Below, piece by piece: positions 1 to 5,118 of a stretch of 5,118 nt of DNA. The position numbers and the translations under genes are program-made. The notes beneath the pieces are model-generated. The model had not been told where the DNA came from. It did no database searches and was given only the letters and a program-made list of their open reading frames with translations. This DNA is from Hyphomicrobiales bacterium (GTDB lineage: Bacteria > Pseudomonadota > Alphaproteobacteria > Rhizobiales > Rhizobiaceae), in assembly GCA_011087745.1 (NCBI GenBank), contig JAALLB010000146.1:1-5118 (forward strand), read 5' to 3'. Each line of letters starts with the position of its first letter. Within the stretch, counting starts at the first letter, position 1.

Positions 1-37
1 ATCACATTTATGAATCAATTCAACGCCTTATCCAATA

Positions 38-69
38 GCGTCTAGTACTGTGAGCGTCTAGTACTATGA
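38..69. repeat. 16-bp tandem duplication at the slt 3' end
   Basis: Two adjacent 16-bp units, GCGTCTAGTACTGTGA (38-53) and GCGTCTAGTACTATGA (54-69), differ at one base. They cover the last codons and the TAG stop (42-44) of slt. Sixteen is not a multiple of three, so the second copy is read in another frame and supplies the present stop. With one copy only, the minus-strand frame would read through HSTRR into YWIRR and stop at a TGA further on. Each unit contains the palindrome AGTACT. Confidence 0.85.
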
Positions 70-2174
70 TCTTGTTCTATGTTTAATGAAGAACTAGATA
101 GTCTTGCTTTGTAAACCTGATAATTTTCCAAGATGCGTTGAACATAATTGCGGGTTTCTTTAAATGGAATTTGTTCCACCCAATCAACAACTTCATTCAG
201 TGGTTTACCTCTAGGGTCACCAAATCGTTCGATCCATTCTTCAACACGCCTTGGTCCGGCATTATATCCTGCAAAGGTGAGTATGTAGGAATTCTGGAAC
301 TTTCCCAGTTGTTCAGACAAATAAGTGGTGCCCAGGGTTGCGTTGTAAGCAGCATCGGTGGTCAGCCTCTTATAAGAATATTTCAAGCCTTTTTTGCGCG
401 CAACAGCTTTTGCTGTACCTGGTAATAATTGTAAAAGTCCACGCGCATTGGCGGGCGAAACAGCTGCCTTGTTAAAAGCGCTTTCCTGTCTGACAATTGA
501 GTATGAGAGCGCGCGGCCTGTGTTTCCAATTTTTGCTGACTTGGGAATAGCACCCAATGGCCAAGCCAAGGTGTCCACAGTAATTCCGCGCCCATGTGCA
601 AGTTTACCAATTTGCAAAGAAAGCGAGTAATTACCTTTTCTCTCAGCGTCAGCTGCAAGGATAGCAAGTTCTCCAGGAGCGTTTAAAGATAAGGCCAAGT
701 GACGGTAGATACTATCTGCTCGCCAGCCCGATCCAATTATTTCAAGTCGTTTGATGGCGCGAACCAATTCACGAGACTTGTAATTGGTTCTATCTGCTGT
801 ATTAGGCTTTGCCTGTTTGACATCAAGTTTTTTAACGCCAAGTTTTTTGGCAGATAATTGTCCGTAGTATGTACCTGCATGTCGCGCAGCTTTTTGATAG
901 TGTTCAGTGGCTTTTTCACCAGAGGATGCTCTTGCCATCCAATAGTGTCCACGCGATTGGCTTATAGGGCGGGTGGCATGCTGTAGTAAGTTTTTAAAGT
1001 GCCGACGAGCAGTTTGTTTGTCTTTTAGAAAACGCAGTGCATACCAACCGGCATGAAATTCGGCATCGATAATATAGGTTGAGGATTTTGCAGAATGTTC
1101 CGCAGCAAGTTTATATGCAAGCTTTGGCTTTTTAAGTTCGAGCATCTCGCGACTTACAATCCGTCGTTCAACCCACCATTCATCCGGATCAACCAATAAT
1201 TTTTGATCGCGTGGTGCTTTAAGCAAAAGATGTGCTGCTTTGGAGCATTTTCCAGAGCGTCGTGCGTATTCAATGCGTGCAAAGAGGTAAGCACTATCTT
1301 TTTTTGAGGAGGCAGCAACAGCTTCTAACAGTCTTCCTGCATTGGCTTTTTTCCTGATAACAGCAGCACGAGCCTTTGCCAGACTGAATTGTTCTGCCTT
1401 GGTTGCAATGCGTTCAGCTGCTTTAATTCGATCATTGTAAAATAACCGATGCATCCAAAAACGGTGATCTGAACGAGTGAGGGCGCTTCCAACTTTTTTC
1501 AGAATTTCTGTTTCTGTTTTCCTGTCCAGGGTTTCATTTTGCCAAAAGGGTGCAATGATCTGATTGGCTCTCGTTTTATGCCCATTATTGAGTAGCGCAG
1601 TACTAAGCGTTATCGCACCTTGCACAGTTGTTGGTTTTTGGGATTCAAAAACGCGCATCACTTGTGAAGGGTTCAATTGCTCTTTGCTCAGTGCTATCTC
1701 TGCATTTCGTTTCATCGTTTTTTGGCCGGGCCAAGCTGATAAGTCGCTGGCAATGCTGTAAATTTCGCCGGACAAAACGCCTTCCAGACCAGAAATCGCA
1801 ATCGACCATGCCAGAATTTTGCGATCAAGACTTCCAGCAGCAAGTCCGGCGCGAATGCCAAGTGCGTGTTTAACATCTTTTTTGCCCAAGGCTTTCAACC
1901 CGTCTTTCAACGTGCCTTTGATTGGTGAGACGTTGTTTTTCTTGCCAGAGGTTACGAGTGAAATACTCAATGGTCTGGCTTGTACTGATCCGGTGTGGAC
2001 AGTATCAGGCCGCATGGTTGGAATGGGCTGGCTTTGATTTATCAATAATTCGATGTCGAGCGCTTTGGTTGGTTGGATATTGGCAAAACTAAACGCAACT
2101 ACTCCGGTTAGGAGCAAGGTTTTTATAATTGTTTGTGCATCCATTAGATCTAACCGTGATTTGTCTTGTTTCAT
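42..2174 (-). CDS. slt: Soluble lytic murein transglycosylase (Slt type), periplasmic
   Basis: This enzyme cleaves the MurNAc-GlcNAc bond of peptidoglycan in the periplasm, leaving 1,6-anhydro-MurNAc ends. Numbering here is from the ATG at 2174 (710 aa). A hydrophobic stretch at about 19-31 (TLLLTGVVAFSFA) followed by PTKA-LD suggests a Sec signal peptide cleaved near residue 38. Residues about 60-530 are helical and rich in Ala, Lys and Arg, as expected of the superhelical U/L domains. The C-terminal SLT domain (about 550-690) has SIVRQESAF with catalytic Glu564, GLLQLLPGTA (579-588; the family usually has GLMQ), AGYNAGP (635-641) and ETRNYV (673-678). The start is uncertain: ATG at 2144 also leaves a good signal peptide, a TTG at 2207 extends the frame, and none has a clear Shine-Dalgarno. 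The 2174 start gives a net positive n-region. The stop lies inside a 16-bp tandem duplication. The gene is divergent from dapA. Family assignment is firm; the start is not. Confidence 0.93.
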   Translation of the reverse strand: MKQDKSRLDLMDAQTIIKTLLLTGVVAFSFANIQPTKALDIELLINQSQPIPTMRPDTVHTGSVQARPLSISLVTSGKKNNVSPIKGTLKDGLKALGKKDVKHALGIRAGLAAGSLDRKILAWSIAISGLEGVLSGEIYSIASDLSAWPGQKTMKRNAEIALSKEQLNPSQVMRVFESQKPTTVQGAITLSTALLNNGHKTRANQIIAPFWQNETLDRKTETEILKKVGSALTRSDHRFWMHRLFYNDRIKAAERIATKAEQFSLAKARAAVIRKKANAGRLLEAVAASSKKDSAYLFARIEYARRSGKCSKAAHLLLKAPRDQKLLVDPDEWWVERRIVSREMLELKKPKLAYKLAAEHSAKSSTYIIDAEFHAGWYALRFLKDKQTARRHFKNLLQHATRPISQSRGHYWMARASSGEKATEHYQKAARHAGTYYGQLSAKKLGVKKLDVKQAKPNTADRTNYKSRELVRAIKRLEIIGSGWRADSIYRHLALSLNAPGELAILAADAERKGNYSLSLQIGKLAHGRGITVDTLAWPLGAIPKSAKIGNTGRALSYSIVRQESAFNKAAVSPANARGLLQLLPGTAKAVARKKGLKYSYKRLTTDAAYNATLGTTYLSEQLGKFQNSYILTFAGYNAGPRRVEEWIERFGDPRGKPLNEVVDWVEQIPFKETRNYVQRILENYQVYKARLSSSSLNIEQDHSTRRSQY

Positions 2175-2224
2175 AAGAAGGCAAAGTGATGAAAATAGGG
2201 TAAACAAAAGCTTAATTTTAAATT

Positions 2225-2277
2225 CTCAGCGCATCTTTGCTTGCGTACACAAGACTTGATGGATAATGTCCGCTGAG
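2225..2277. promoter_or_regulatory. Divergent slt/dapA control region with nested inverted repeats
   Basis: The 140 bp between the two divergent starts contain no gene. A perfect 7-bp inverted repeat, CTCAGCG (2225-2231) and CGCTGAG (2271-2277), encloses a near-palindrome CTTGCGTACACAAG (2240-2253; six of seven base pairs match). These are seen directly. That they act as an operator for one or both genes is inference; I do not recognise the motif as a known regulator site. Confidence 0.35.
2237..2267 (+). promoter_or_regulatory. Possible dapA promoter
   Basis: GATAAT at 2262-2267 is a good -10 match. The candidate -35 elements are TTGCGT (2241-2246, 15-nt spacer) or TTGCTT (2237-2242, 19-nt spacer). 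Neither spacing is ideal, so this is only a candidate. The -35 side overlaps the near-palindrome at 2240-2253, which would suit control by a bound repressor. Confidence 0.25.
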
Positions 2278-2314
2278 TTTTTGATATTATTGATTGAGTA
2301 TTTTGGAGTTTCCA

Positions 2315-3196
2315 ATGTTTAAAGGTTCTATGCCAGCACTAATCACGCCATTTGATGCCAATGGGGCGCTGGATGAGAAGGCATTTCGTGCCCTTGTAGA
2401 GTGGCAGATTGCAGAAGGCAGTCACGGGCTTGTGCCAGTAGGCACTACGGGTGAGTCACCAACTCTTTCACATGACGAACACAAGTGGGTAGTGGAGATT
2501 TGCGTTGAAGTTGCAAACGGTCGCGTCCCGGTTGTTGCCGGCGCCGGTTCAAACAATACAGCTGAATCAATTGATCTTGCGAAACATGCTGAAAAAGCAG
2601 GTGTAGATGGTGTCCTCGTTGTGACACCTTATTACAACAAGCCGAACCAACGCGGTCTAAAAGCACACTTTGGCGCGGTTGCAGAAGCAATTAGCTTGCC
2701 GATCATTATCTATAATATTCCGGGTCGCTCAATCATTGATATGAGCGTTGAAACCATGTCAGAGCTTTTTAATCAGTATGACAATATCGTTGGATTGAAA
2801 GATGCAACTGGTGATTTAAGCCGTCCTTCAAGACAACGCCACACAGTTGGCAAGGACTTTGTCCAGCTTTCTGGTGAGGATATGACGGCAATTGGTTTTA
2901 ATGCTCAAGGTGGTACAGGTTGTATTTCGGTAACGGCCAATGTTGCACCACGCCTTTGTTCGCAAATGCAGGAAGCAACACTTTCAGGTGACTATGCAAC
3001 TGCGCAACAAGTTCAGGATAAGCTTATTCCGCTTCATCAAGTGTTATTTGTTGAACCAAACCCTGGCGCTGCAAAATATGCACTTTCGTTGCTTGGTAAA
3101 TGTGAAAATGTTCAGCGTTCTCCGCTTGTACCAATTGAAGCTTCTACAGAAGCCATGGTACGCGATGCGATGGTTCATGCAGGCCTTATCAATTAA
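2315..3196 (+). CDS. dapA: 4-hydroxy-tetrahydrodipicolinate synthase
   Basis: DapA condenses pyruvate with aspartate-4-semialdehyde, the first committed step of the diaminopimelate/lysine pathway, in the cytoplasm. The product feeds both lysine and peptidoglycan. The protein is 293 aa, the usual length for the family. The (beta/alpha)8 aldolase signatures are all present: GTTGE at 43-47 (Thr44, Thr45), YYNKP at 106-110 (Tyr107), YNIPGR at 133-138 (Tyr133 and Arg138) and the Schiff-base lysine Lys162 in GLKDATGD. The start is the ATG at 2315, with GGAG at 2305-2308 six bases upstream. It gives the N-terminus MFKGSMPALITPF, which matches the family. An in-frame TTG seven codons upstream is rejected. 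The gene leads a likely operon with smpB and the paiB-like gene. The active site looks intact. Confidence 0.97.
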   Translation: MFKGSMPALITPFDANGALDEKAFRALVEWQIAEGSHGLVPVGTTGESPTLSHDEHKWVVEICVEVANGRVPVVAGAGSNNTAESIDLAKHAEKAGVDGVLVVTPYYNKPNQRGLKAHFGAVAEAISLPIIIYNIPGRSIIDMSVETMSELFNQYDNIVGLKDATGDLSRPSRQRHTVGKDFVQLSGEDMTAIGFNAQGGTGCISVTANVAPRLCSQMQEATLSGDYATAQQVQDKLIPLHQVLFVEPNPGAAKYALSLLGKCENVQRSPLVPIEASTEAMVRDAMVHAGLIN

Positions 3197-3213
3197 GGAG
3201 AAGCTTCGCTCTT
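3195..3213 (+). promoter_or_regulatory. Distant smpB ribosome binding site, possible small hairpin
   Basis: AAGGAG at 3195-3200 overlaps the dapA stop (TAA, 3194-3196) and is the only good Shine-Dalgarno before smpB. Its 13-nt spacing to the ATG is longer than usual. The spacer could fold: AGC (3202-3204) pairs with GCT (3208-3210) around TTC. The stem is then extended past a bulged A by GAG (3198-3200) with CTT (3211-3213), using one G-U pair. This would either mask the site or shorten the effective spacing. Confidence 0.35.
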
Positions 3214-3693
3214 ATGGCTCCTAAAAAGAAGGAAAATTCTGCTGGAAAATTGATTGCGGACAACCGCAAGGCGCGCCACAACTACGAGTTCATTGAAACA
3301 CTTGAAGCTGGCTTAATGCTGACCGGAACAGAGGTTAAGTCCTTGCGCAACGGACAAGCCAATATTGCCGAAAGTTACGCAACCGAGGAAAATGGTGAAA
3401 TATGGCTGATAAACAGTTATATCCCGGAATACCTTGAAGGAAACCGTAACAATCATAACCCTCGCCGACATAGGAAACTCCTTTTGAACAAAAAGGAGAT
3501 GTCAAAATTTATGATCGGTGTTCAGCGGGAAGGCATGACGATTGTGCCCAATCGCTTGTATTTCAACGATAGAGGCATCGCCAAATTACAGATTGCGCTA
3601 GCAAAAGGCAGGCAGGCTCATGACAAGCGTCAGGTTGCCAAAAAACGTGATTGGGAACGAGAAAAATCGCGTCTTATGCGTGAAAAAGGCTAG
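3214..3693 (+). CDS. smpB: SsrA-binding protein SmpB (tmRNA cofactor)
   Basis: SmpB binds the tRNA-like end of tmRNA and delivers it to ribosomes stalled on non-stop mRNA, where trans-translation tags the nascent peptide for proteolysis. The protein is 159 aa, the normal length. Visible signatures are IADNRKARHNYEF (14-26), GLMLTGTEVKSLRNG (33-47) and the NHNPRRHRKLLL stretch (80-91) of the OB-fold core. The basic C-terminal tail runs from KGRQAHDKR at 131 to the end (RDWEREKSRLMR); it enters the decoding centre and stands in for the codon-anticodon pair. The gene starts 17 nt after the dapA stop and ends 2 nt before the paiB-like start, so it is probably expressed as part of one transcript. 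Nothing in the protein looks unusual. Confidence 0.97.
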   Translation: MAPKKKENSAGKLIADNRKARHNYEFIETLEAGLMLTGTEVKSLRNGQANIAESYATEENGEIWLINSYIPEYLEGNRNNHNPRRHRKLLLNKKEMSKFMIGVQREGMTIVPNRLYFNDRGIAKLQIALAKGRQAHDKRQVAKKRDWEREKSRLMREKG

Positions 3694-3695
3694 CC

Positions 3696-4316
3696 ATGCA
3701 TCCTAATCCAAATTTCAGAAAAGAAACCGAAGAGCGCAATATTGCATTCGCGCGTGAGCGAGGTTTTGGGACATTGGCAATCAATGCAGCGAATGGACCA
3801 TTATTGAGTCACGTTCCATTATTGTTGATGGAAGATAATAAATCAGCTGAATTGCATTTAGTACGTTCAAATCCAATTGTACGGGTATTATCAGAGCCGC
3901 AGGATGCGGTGATTTCAATTCTGGGCGGTGATAGTTATATCTCTCCTGACTGGTATTATATCGATGATCAGGTGCCAACCTGGAACTATATTGCTGTGCA
4001 CATAAGAGGCTCGATATCGCTATTGCCAGATGACGAAATTCATGGCGTTTTAGATCGATTATCTGCCTCGATGGAGGAAAGGCTTTTTCCCAAAAAGCCC
4101 TGGGCATCGTCAAAGATGGACCAGGAAGTTTACAAGAAAATGCTGCGCCAAATTGTTCCGGTGAAAATGGAAATCTCTGAAATAAACGGAACCTGGAAGT
4201 TTTCTCAAAATAAGTCAGATGAAGTTCGTCTTGCAGCAGCTAAAGGTGTTGCAGAAAATGGTATCGGCAGCGAATTGGAACTTCTTTCCAATCTTATGCG
4301 CGATGCTGCGAAATAA
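3696..4316 (+). CDS. PaiB-like FMN-binding split-barrel protein
   Basis: This 206-aa protein belongs to the PaiB / FMN_bind_2 family. Visible signatures are the N-terminal HPNPNF (2-7), SHVPLLL (38-44), YISPDWY (81-87), VPTWNYIAVHIRG (93-105) and KFSQNKS (168-174), in the order usual for the family. Members have a flavin-binding split-barrel fold. Bacillus subtilis PaiB is described as a transcriptional regulator, but many proteobacterial members have no known function and no DNA-binding domain is obvious here. I therefore do not assign a regulatory role. The ATG lies 2 nt after the smpB stop (TAG-CC-ATG), and AAGG at 3686-3689, inside the smpB end, gives a 6-nt spacing. Translational coupling to smpB is likely. 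It is the last gene of the plus-strand run and converges on the glycosylase gene. Confidence 0.9.
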   Translation: MHPNPNFRKETEERNIAFARERGFGTLAINAANGPLLSHVPLLLMEDNKSAELHLVRSNPIVRVLSEPQDAVISILGGDSYISPDWYYIDDQVPTWNYIAVHIRGSISLLPDDEIHGVLDRLSASMEERLFPKKPWASSKMDQEVYKKMLRQIVPVKMEISEINGTWKFSQNKSDEVRLAAAKGVAENGIGSELELLSNLMRDAAK

Positions 4317-4325
4317 TATGCCTGT

Positions 4326-4976
4326 TTAGTTGATTGAACTGCGGACATTCTCAAACACATCTTCAAACATCTCTTCGGTTAACCGACCAGTGTTAGTGTT
4401 GTATCGCGAGCAATGATAGCTTGAATAAATAGTGTAATCACCAACTTCTTGCGCAAGATTATGGCCAAAAGGCACGGCAGCAACTCTGCCTCCTAATGCA
4501 CGAACAGTTGAATCATGTGAGATTTTTCCCAACGTTACCAACGCATTCAAATTGGGAAATCGTTTAAGTGTGTTGATCAAAAATGGCCTGCAATTATTGA
4601 TCTCTGCCCCAACCGGTTTGTTTTCAGGTGGAACACATCTAACCGCATTGGTTATGGCAGATTGATTTAGCTCAAGGCTGTCGCCAGGATCCGCTTCATA
4701 AGCGCCTTTGGCAAATCCAAATTTGAGCAGCGTTGAATAGAGTAAATCTCCAGCCCAATCACCGATAAATGGACGGCCAGTCTTGTTTGCACCTCTAAGC
4801 CCAGGGGCAAGCCCGATAATCAGCAGTTGTACGTCCTTATCACCATTTATCGAGACCCAAGTGTCAACAGGTGCATTGTGCCAATCAGGTTCCTTTGCCC
4901 TTTGAACATCAATAAAAGATTTCAAACGCGGACAGATATCGCAATCGCGGTGCGGATCAACTAGCTTGTTTGGCAT
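4326..4976 (-). CDS. Fe-S uracil-DNA glycosylase, family 4/5 (closest to UDGb)
   Basis: This 216-aa enzyme removes uracil, and in family 5 also other deaminated bases, from DNA as the first step of base excision repair. Four cysteines suit a 4Fe-4S cluster: Cys12 and Cys15 (CDICP), Cys114 (NAVRCVPP) and Cys129 (NNCRPF). Motif 1 is GLAPGLRGAN (55-64), followed by KTGRPFIGD with Phe70 as the likely uracil-stacking residue. The second motif is SYHCSRYNTNTGRLT (186-200), with His188. The absence of an acidic residue in motif 1 (family 4 has GEAPG) and the NTNTGRLT stretch point to family 5. However, APG replaces the APA that I recall for the Thermus enzyme, and HCS replaces HPS. The start ATG overlaps the preceding stop as TAATG with no good Shine-Dalgarno, so translation probably depends on the upstream gene. 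The 3' end lies 9 nt from the convergent paiB-like stop. Confidence 0.92.
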   Translation of the reverse strand: MPNKLVDPHRDCDICPRLKSFIDVQRAKEPDWHNAPVDTWVSINGDKDVQLLIIGLAPGLRGANKTGRPFIGDWAGDLLYSTLLKFGFAKGAYEADPGDSLELNQSAITNAVRCVPPENKPVGAEINNCRPFLINTLKRFPNLNALVTLGKISHDSTVRALGGRVAAVPFGHNLAQEVGDYTIYSSYHCSRYNTNTGRLTEEMFEDVFENVRSSIN

Positions 4977-5118
4977 TAATCATCATCATCATAATAATAA
5001 TCATCTTCTTCAAGATCTTCATTATAATGCGGTTTTTCAGATAGGTCTCTACCAATTGCATCTTTAAGGGTAATGCCAAGTTGATTTCAGGATTTATCTC
5101 TGATAAGGGTGGGCTATG
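4976..5118 (-). pseudogene. 3' end of a probable NYN-domain (LabA-like) gene, interrupted frame
   Basis: The minus-strand frame ending in TAA at 4976-4978 encodes a 36-residue tail: NQLGITLKDAIGRD, then LSEKPHYN, then an acidic end EDLEEDDYYYDDDD. It has no ATG, GTG or TTG, so it cannot be a gene by itself. The same frame is closed by TGA (5087-5089) and TAG (5114-5116). A neighbouring frame is open from the window edge (HSPPLSEINPEINL...), and one missing base somewhere about 5066-5087 would join the two. LKDAIGRDLSEKP resembles the LK-x-x-IGRDPSERP tail that I recall from rhizobial NYN-domain ribonuclease-like proteins, which also sit near this locus in relatives. That identity is inference from memory. 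The TAATG overlap with the glycosylase start argues that this is a genuine gene end. It could be a real frameshift, a decayed gene or a sequencing error. Confidence 0.4.
4979..5011 (-). repeat. Trinucleotide repeat coding an acidic/tyrosine tail
   Basis: On the minus strand the codons run two GAA, two GAT, three TAT, four GAT, directly before the TAA stop. They encode EEDDYYYDDDD. This is a short low-complexity tract of GAT and TAT triplets and could expand or contract by whole codons. Confidence 0.75.

Noticed and set aside
43..66. Hairpin TAGTACT / AGTACTA as a terminator for slt
   Set aside because: The arms are just the palindrome AGTACT carried in both copies of the tandem duplication. 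The stem is AT-rich and no T-run follows on the minus strand.
138..2259. Plus-strand open frames of 65-95 codons opposite slt
   Set aside because: They lie antisense to a well-supported gene, show no recognisable domain, and have the composition expected of its reverse complement.
2294..2314. TTG start that would add seven residues to DapA
   Set aside because: ATG at 2315 has GGAG at 2305-2308 with good spacing and gives the family-typical N-terminus and catalytic residue numbering.
2445..2690. Minus-strand 81-codon frame within dapA
   Set aside because: It is antisense to the conserved DapA active-site region, with no domain and no supporting context.
2940..3224. Plus-strand 94-codon frame overlapping the end of dapA and the start of smpB
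   Set aside because: It is an out-of-frame shadow of dapA with implausible composition and no ribosome binding site.
3781..4113. Minus-strand 110-codon frame within the paiB-like gene
   Set aside because: It is antisense to conserved PaiB motifs and has no recognisable features.
4957..5118. Second minus-strand frame open from the window edge to a TGA inside the glycosylase gene, as the true end of the upstream gene
   Set aside because: Its final part would encode mostly Ile, Met and Lys from the out-of-frame GAT/TAT repeat and overlap the glycosylase by about 20 bases. The acidic-tail frame is a far more protein-like end and meets the next start as TAATG.

Overview
The window reads as a compact chromosomal housekeeping segment from an alphaproteobacterium. 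It is most likely a low-G+C member of the Rhizobiales/Hyphomicrobiales, judged from the order lytic transglycosylase / dapA / smpB together with a family-5-like uracil-DNA glycosylase. That placement rests on gene order and protein style, not on a database search. No mobile element, phage gene, CRISPR array, tRNA or rRNA is visible.

Layout. On the minus strand, about 42-2174 encodes a periplasmic soluble lytic transglycosylase (Slt type). About 140 bp of divergent control DNA follows, carrying nested inverted repeats. On the plus strand comes a tight three-gene run: dapA (2315-3196), smpB (3214-3693) and a PaiB-like FMN-binding protein (3696-4316). The gaps between them are 17 nt and 2 nt, so they look co-transcribed. 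A convergent minus-strand gene for an Fe-S uracil-DNA glycosylase (4326-4976) ends 9 nt from the paiB-like stop. Upstream of it on the minus strand, the last 142 bases hold the 3' end of another gene. Its acidic tail ends in a TAATG overlap with the glycosylase start. The reading frame of that tail is interrupted, so it looks frameshifted or degraded; its sequence resembles the C-terminus of NYN-domain (LabA-like) proteins.

How the genes relate. DapA makes the diaminopimelate/lysine precursor that feeds peptidoglycan synthesis, and the divergent Slt cleaves peptidoglycan. The two therefore share both a control region and a wall-metabolism theme. SmpB rescues stalled ribosomes with tmRNA. The glycosylase repairs deaminated bases. 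The PaiB-like protein has no obvious link to its neighbours.

The region is mostly ordinary and I see no convincing new system. The points most worth a second look are the broken gene at the right edge, a 16-bp tandem duplication that now sets the stop codon of the transglycosylase, and the nested dyads between the divergent genes.
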